A DNA stretch of 64,000 bases from Microbacterium sp. LCT-H2 (GTDB lineage Bacteria > Actinomycetota > Actinomycetes > Actinomycetales > Microbacteriaceae). Numbering within the stretch: the stretch's first letter is position 1; each line of letters starts with the position of its first letter. This document shows positions 61,657-64,000 of this stretch, piece by piece. The stretch covers positions 39,660-103,659 of the forward strand of contig NZ_MODW01000007.1 of the NCBI RefSeq assembly GCF_001866135.1, written 5' to 3'. The notes beneath the pieces were generated by a model. The model was not told the DNA's origin. It made no database searches and saw only the letters and a program-made list of their open reading frames with translations. The position numbers were made by a program, and so were the translations under genes.

Positions 61657-62759
61657 GCGCGCATTGGACGGACCGTGACCCTGGCGTCGGAGACATCGCG
61701 GCGTGCGTCGCCGCTGCAGCGTGGGCCGATGAGCAGTTGGTTGAACTCGCGAATGCGCAGGACACCGTGTCGTCGATCCGGAATGATCTCGACGGGGCGT
61801 GGACCGGGCGCGCTGCGGACGCGTTCCGGGCACGACTCGAAGAGTTTCGCGCCCGTCTCGAGGAGTCGACTGAGGCGATCGCCACCGCGCGAAAAGCGAT
61901 CATCGCGTATGGGGATGCCGTAACGGAGATCGCCCGGCGGGCCGCACCTCTGAAGGACGAGCTCGCAGTTGCGCAGGCAGCCGTGAACGGAGCGATCAAC
62001 GACGTGTCCTTCGGCGGCCACCCAGGGAGCCGTATCGATGCCGAGCAGCAAGCCCTCATAGCGGTTAGCACAGCCGCAACAGCGTTGAAGAAACTTGCGG
62101 TTGACCGTGCCGCCGCTGACGAAGACCTCGCGGTTTCGCTTGCGAAAGCTGCGTCGGCCGGGTGGGGCGACTTGGACTGCACAATCGATCTGGTCACCGG
62201 GACTCGGAGGGATGCCACGAATGCGCGGGTGATGGACCTGTTCGAGCATTTTCGAACAGGTGACGAGCGCGGAGCCGTGCTCACCGATCGCGACATCTTC
62301 GTGCAGGCTCTCAAACGCAGTGCCCACATTGCTGCAACGAGGGAGCAAGTACTCGCGGACTTGCGAGATGGCACGCTAGTTCCCGGCGGAGCACTCCGCG
62401 GTGATCGTTCCATCAGCGATCAGCCGGGGGTGCTTGTCGTTGACGGGATCAATGCGGTGTCCAGCACGTTGATGGGCACAGTCCCTGATGCCGTTCTCGG
62501 CGCACAGAACCTGCCCGAATCATTCCTCGGCTCCTACCGCGTTCAAGTCCGAGCCGGCGAACTCCGACCGGATGGTGGCGTGGAAGTGACGTATGTGATC
62601 AACAACGATACGTCCATCGACTCCGCCACCCGCATTCCCGGAACAGGCGGGGCTCACATCCCTGGGCTATACGGCGCTATGTCAGAAGCGAATGCGAAGG
62701 ATGGCGAGTGGGCCACACATCACCAAACCATCGTCTGGACCGAAATGGTGTACCCATGA
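61653..62759 (+). CDS. WXG/LXG-like protein with unrecognised C-terminal domain, possible toxin
   Basis: This 368-residue protein has an N-terminal helical domain with a WxG-type turn (NDLDGAWTGRAADAFRARLEEF) and a long coiled region (ARLEESTEAIATARKAIIAYG, LKDELAVAQAAVNGAIN). A linker with DGTLVPGGALRGDRS leads to a C-terminal domain (ESFLGSYRVQVRAGELRPDGG, VTYVINNDTSIDSATRI, IPGLYGAMSEANAKDGEWATHH). I recognise no nuclease or other catalytic family there. The layout, a secretion-type N-terminus, variable C-terminus and following lipoprotein, suggests a secreted effector. Confidence 0.65.
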   Translation: MSAHWTDRDPGVGDIAACVAAAAWADEQLVELANAQDTVSSIRNDLDGAWTGRAADAFRARLEEFRARLEESTEAIATARKAIIAYGDAVTEIARRAAPLKDELAVAQAAVNGAINDVSFGGHPGSRIDAEQQALIAVSTAATALKKLAVDRAAADEDLAVSLAKAASAGWGDLDCTIDLVTGTRRDATNARVMDLFEHFRTGDERGAVLTDRDIFVQALKRSAHIAATREQVLADLRDGTLVPGGALRGDRSISDQPGVLVVDGINAVSSTLMGTVPDAVLGAQNLPESFLGSYRVQVRAGELRPDGGVEVTYVINNDTSIDSATRIPGTGGAHIPGLYGAMSEANAKDGEWATHHQTIVWTEMVYP

Positions 62760-63178
62760 ATTCGGGCTCCTCCGCCCGCCGACGCCTGGCAGGGGTGAGT
62801 GTCATCATTGCCGCAGTCATTTCTCTCACCGGGTGTGTGGGGCCGGAGGTCGCATCTCCGGTCGGTGAGTGGGTCGCTGTCGATGACGATCACGGCACGT
62901 TATCGATTCGTCCTGACGGCACCTTCACCATCACCGGCGCGTCATACAACCCCCTCGAAGACAGGGACGCTGACAACGACTTCAACGCCGCTGGGGCCTG
63001 GCGCATCGTGCGCGACAACAATGATCTCCTTCTGGACTTTGAAGAAGCCTCGGATGGGGAGTGGAGTGTCGAGCCGAGCGGGATCGTCGTTCCGTTCCGC
63101 TCTGGCGCCATCCGCTTCCATGACCCGGATGACGTCCTGGGTATCGAGTATCGACTCGTGGAGGAGAAGCCGGACTAG
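62756..63178 (+). CDS. Lipoprotein, probable immunity partner
   Basis: This 140-residue protein has signal LAGVSVIIAAVISLTGC (lipobox LTGC), then a beta-rich acidic domain with lipocalin-like GxW turns (VGEWVAVDDDHGTLSIRPDG, AAGAWRIVRDNNDLLLDFEE). ATGA overlaps the upstream gene. Membrane-anchored lipoproteins often protect against sibling toxins; that role is inferred. Confidence 0.65.
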   Translation: MNSGSSARRRLAGVSVIIAAVISLTGCVGPEVASPVGEWVAVDDDHGTLSIRPDGTFTITGASYNPLEDRDADNDFNAAGAWRIVRDNNDLLLDFEEASDGEWSVEPSGIVVPFRSGAIRFHDPDDVLGIEYRLVEEKPD

Positions 63179-63268
63179 ACGGACGTAGGTGCCGGGCGGG
63201 TAGAGGCTGCCATCTCGTTTCCCACGAGGACGACGTGACGAAGCTGCGCCTCGTCGAACGGGCGCACG

Positions 63269-63301
63269 GATGCCCCGCGGTGGGGGGACCACGGGGCATC
63301 C
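63269..63301. terminator. Inverted repeat between convergent genes
   Basis: GGATGCCCCG and CGGGGCATCC pair around a 13-nt centre, with further GGTGG/CCAC pairing inside. The 250-bp gap around it holds nothing else I can support. Confidence 0.5.
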
Positions 63302-63432
63302 GCCGTTTGCGCGGCGGTCACGCTCGGCAGAGGAAGCGCAGCGAGGGCTGCACCGCACGGGCGGACGCTGCCGCGCACCGGCGGGGGCGAGTCTCCTCCC
63401 CCGAGGACATCGCCACCGCCGGGGCTCAGCGC

Positions 63433-64000
63433 CTACGCCGTGCGACGGCGCAGCAGGCCCGCACCTCCCAGCAGCAGGAGAGCGGCGAGGGCCCACAGCC
63501 ACGGGGCCGAGGCGCCACCGGTCATCGCGAGGCCGGTGGCCTCACCCGTCGCGGCGGCACCCGCAGCCCACGGCATGCTGGTCATGCCGGCTCCGGTGCT
63601 CGGCGTCGTTCCCGGGTTCACTCCGGGGTCGGTGCCGGGGTTGGTGCCGGGGTTCGTGCCCGGGTCCGTGCCCGGGTCCGTGCCGGGGTTCGTGCCGGGG
63701 TTCGTGCCGGGATCGATCACCGTGCTCTCACCGACGACGGAGATCGCATTCCCGCCGATCGTGATGGGCAGCGTCACCGGGAGCTCCAGCTGAGTCCCGC
63801 CGAGGACGCTGTCGTCGCCGCCGGTAGTGCTGCCTCCGGTCGCGGGTGCGGTCGGGGATGTGGTGCCGCCGGTGGTGCCGGTTACCGTGGCGTCGTCGGT
63901 GACGGAGATGGCGTTGCCGGTGACGCCGATGGGGGCGGTCACGGGTGCGACCACCTGGGTGCCTCCGAGGATGCTGTCGTCACCGCCGGTGGTGCTCCCG
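63433..64000 (-). CDS. Chaplin-like repeat protein with LAxTG anchor, N-terminus outside window
   Basis: About 189 C-terminal residues are visible. Two or more units share GSTTGGDDS, LGGTQ, then PVT-PI and GNAISV, similar to the chaplin-like GNA-x-x-V motif of surface proteins. A nine-unit PGTN/PGTD-type spacer follows, then GLAMTGGASAP (LAMTG, class E sortase type), a membrane helix (WLWALAALLLLGGAGLL) and RRRTA. It is probably displayed on the cell surface; the full repeat number lies beyond the right edge. Confidence 0.8.
   Translation of the reverse strand, partial: GSTTGGDDSILGGTQVVAPVTAPIGVTGNAISVTDDATVTGTTGGTTSPTAPATGGSTTGGDDSVLGGTQLELPVTLPITIGGNAISVVGESTVIDPGTNPGTNPGTDPGTDPGTNPGTNPGTDPGVNPGTTPSTGAGMTSMPWAAGAAATGEATGLAMTGGASAPWLWALAALLLLGGAGLLRRRTA
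63607..63714 (-). repeat. 12-bp tandem repeats coding PGTN/PGTD
   Basis: About nine imperfect 12-bp units encode four-residue repeats in the spacer of the surface protein. Slippage could change the length between strains. Confidence 0.8.

Noticed and set aside
62237..62260. Palindrome with TTCGA/TCGAA considered as an SOS box
   Set aside because: Its arms and spacing do not match the actinobacterial LexA consensus, and it lies deep inside a coding region.
63607..63714. Regular repeats that might suggest CRISPR
   Set aside because: They are 12-bp in-frame units without unique spacers, coding PGTN/PGTD.

Overview
This 64-kb window is high-GC actinobacterial chromosome. It most resembles Microbacterium or a close Microbacteriaceae relative, judged from gene order and protein character only, without a database search. 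The left end is the origin-proximal block dnaA / rpmH-rnpA-yidD-yidC-khpB(jag)-rsmG / parA-parB. dnaA points left and runs off the window. rsmG and parA are separated by about 1.7 kb without convincing genes, holding five perfect GTTTCACGTGAAAC parS sites; a sixth forms the first codons of parA.

From 8.8 to 17.9 kb lie a sugar/H+ symporter, a small unknown protein, a decayed GrpB-type gene, trxB-trxA behind a SigR/SigH-type promoter, murJ, a DUF6049-type membrane protein and a SAM methyltransferase. From 18 to 26 kb are an LLM-class flavin oxidoreductase, a RibD/DHFR-like reductase, a Tat-exported phospholipase C-type phosphoesterase, a small lipoprotein, a wall-anchored (LATTG) purple acid phosphatase flanked by two 86-bp palindromic repeats, and the CCA-adding enzyme.

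From 26 to 33 kb a tightly overlapping minus-strand operon (unknown 94-aa protein, treX, treY, treZ) makes trehalose from glycogen. Next come a DHFR-like/TetR divergent pair with a strong palindromic operator, an AcoR-like regulator next to aldehyde dehydrogenase-DUF779 (bracketed by two 59-bp palindromes), a low-molecular-weight phosphatase/arsenate reductase, a LysR regulator divergent from a MHS transporter and 3-hydroxybutyrate dehydrogenase, and a TetR/glycosyltransferase pair. From 43 to 49 kb are a secreted hydrolase-like lipoprotein and several poorly known genes. From 49 to 55 kb an Lrp-type regulator faces a complete five-gene peptide-type ABC importer. At 55-57 kb are small unknown proteins and a lipoprotein, then the rpsF-ssb-rpsR-rplI ribosomal operon.

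The right end has an acyltransferase fused to a CapA-type phosphoesterase, a cupin, and a three-gene set (ESX-like helical protein, WXG/LXG-like protein with an unrecognised C-terminus, lipoprotein) that looks like a secreted effector-immunity module. It closes with the C-terminal part of a chaplin-like, LAxTG-anchored repeat protein cut by the window edge. Many genes have a TAnnnT or CATAAT hexamer 6-8 nt before the start codon, suggesting widespread leaderless transcription. I found no tRNA or rRNA gene, CRISPR array, IS element or prophage.
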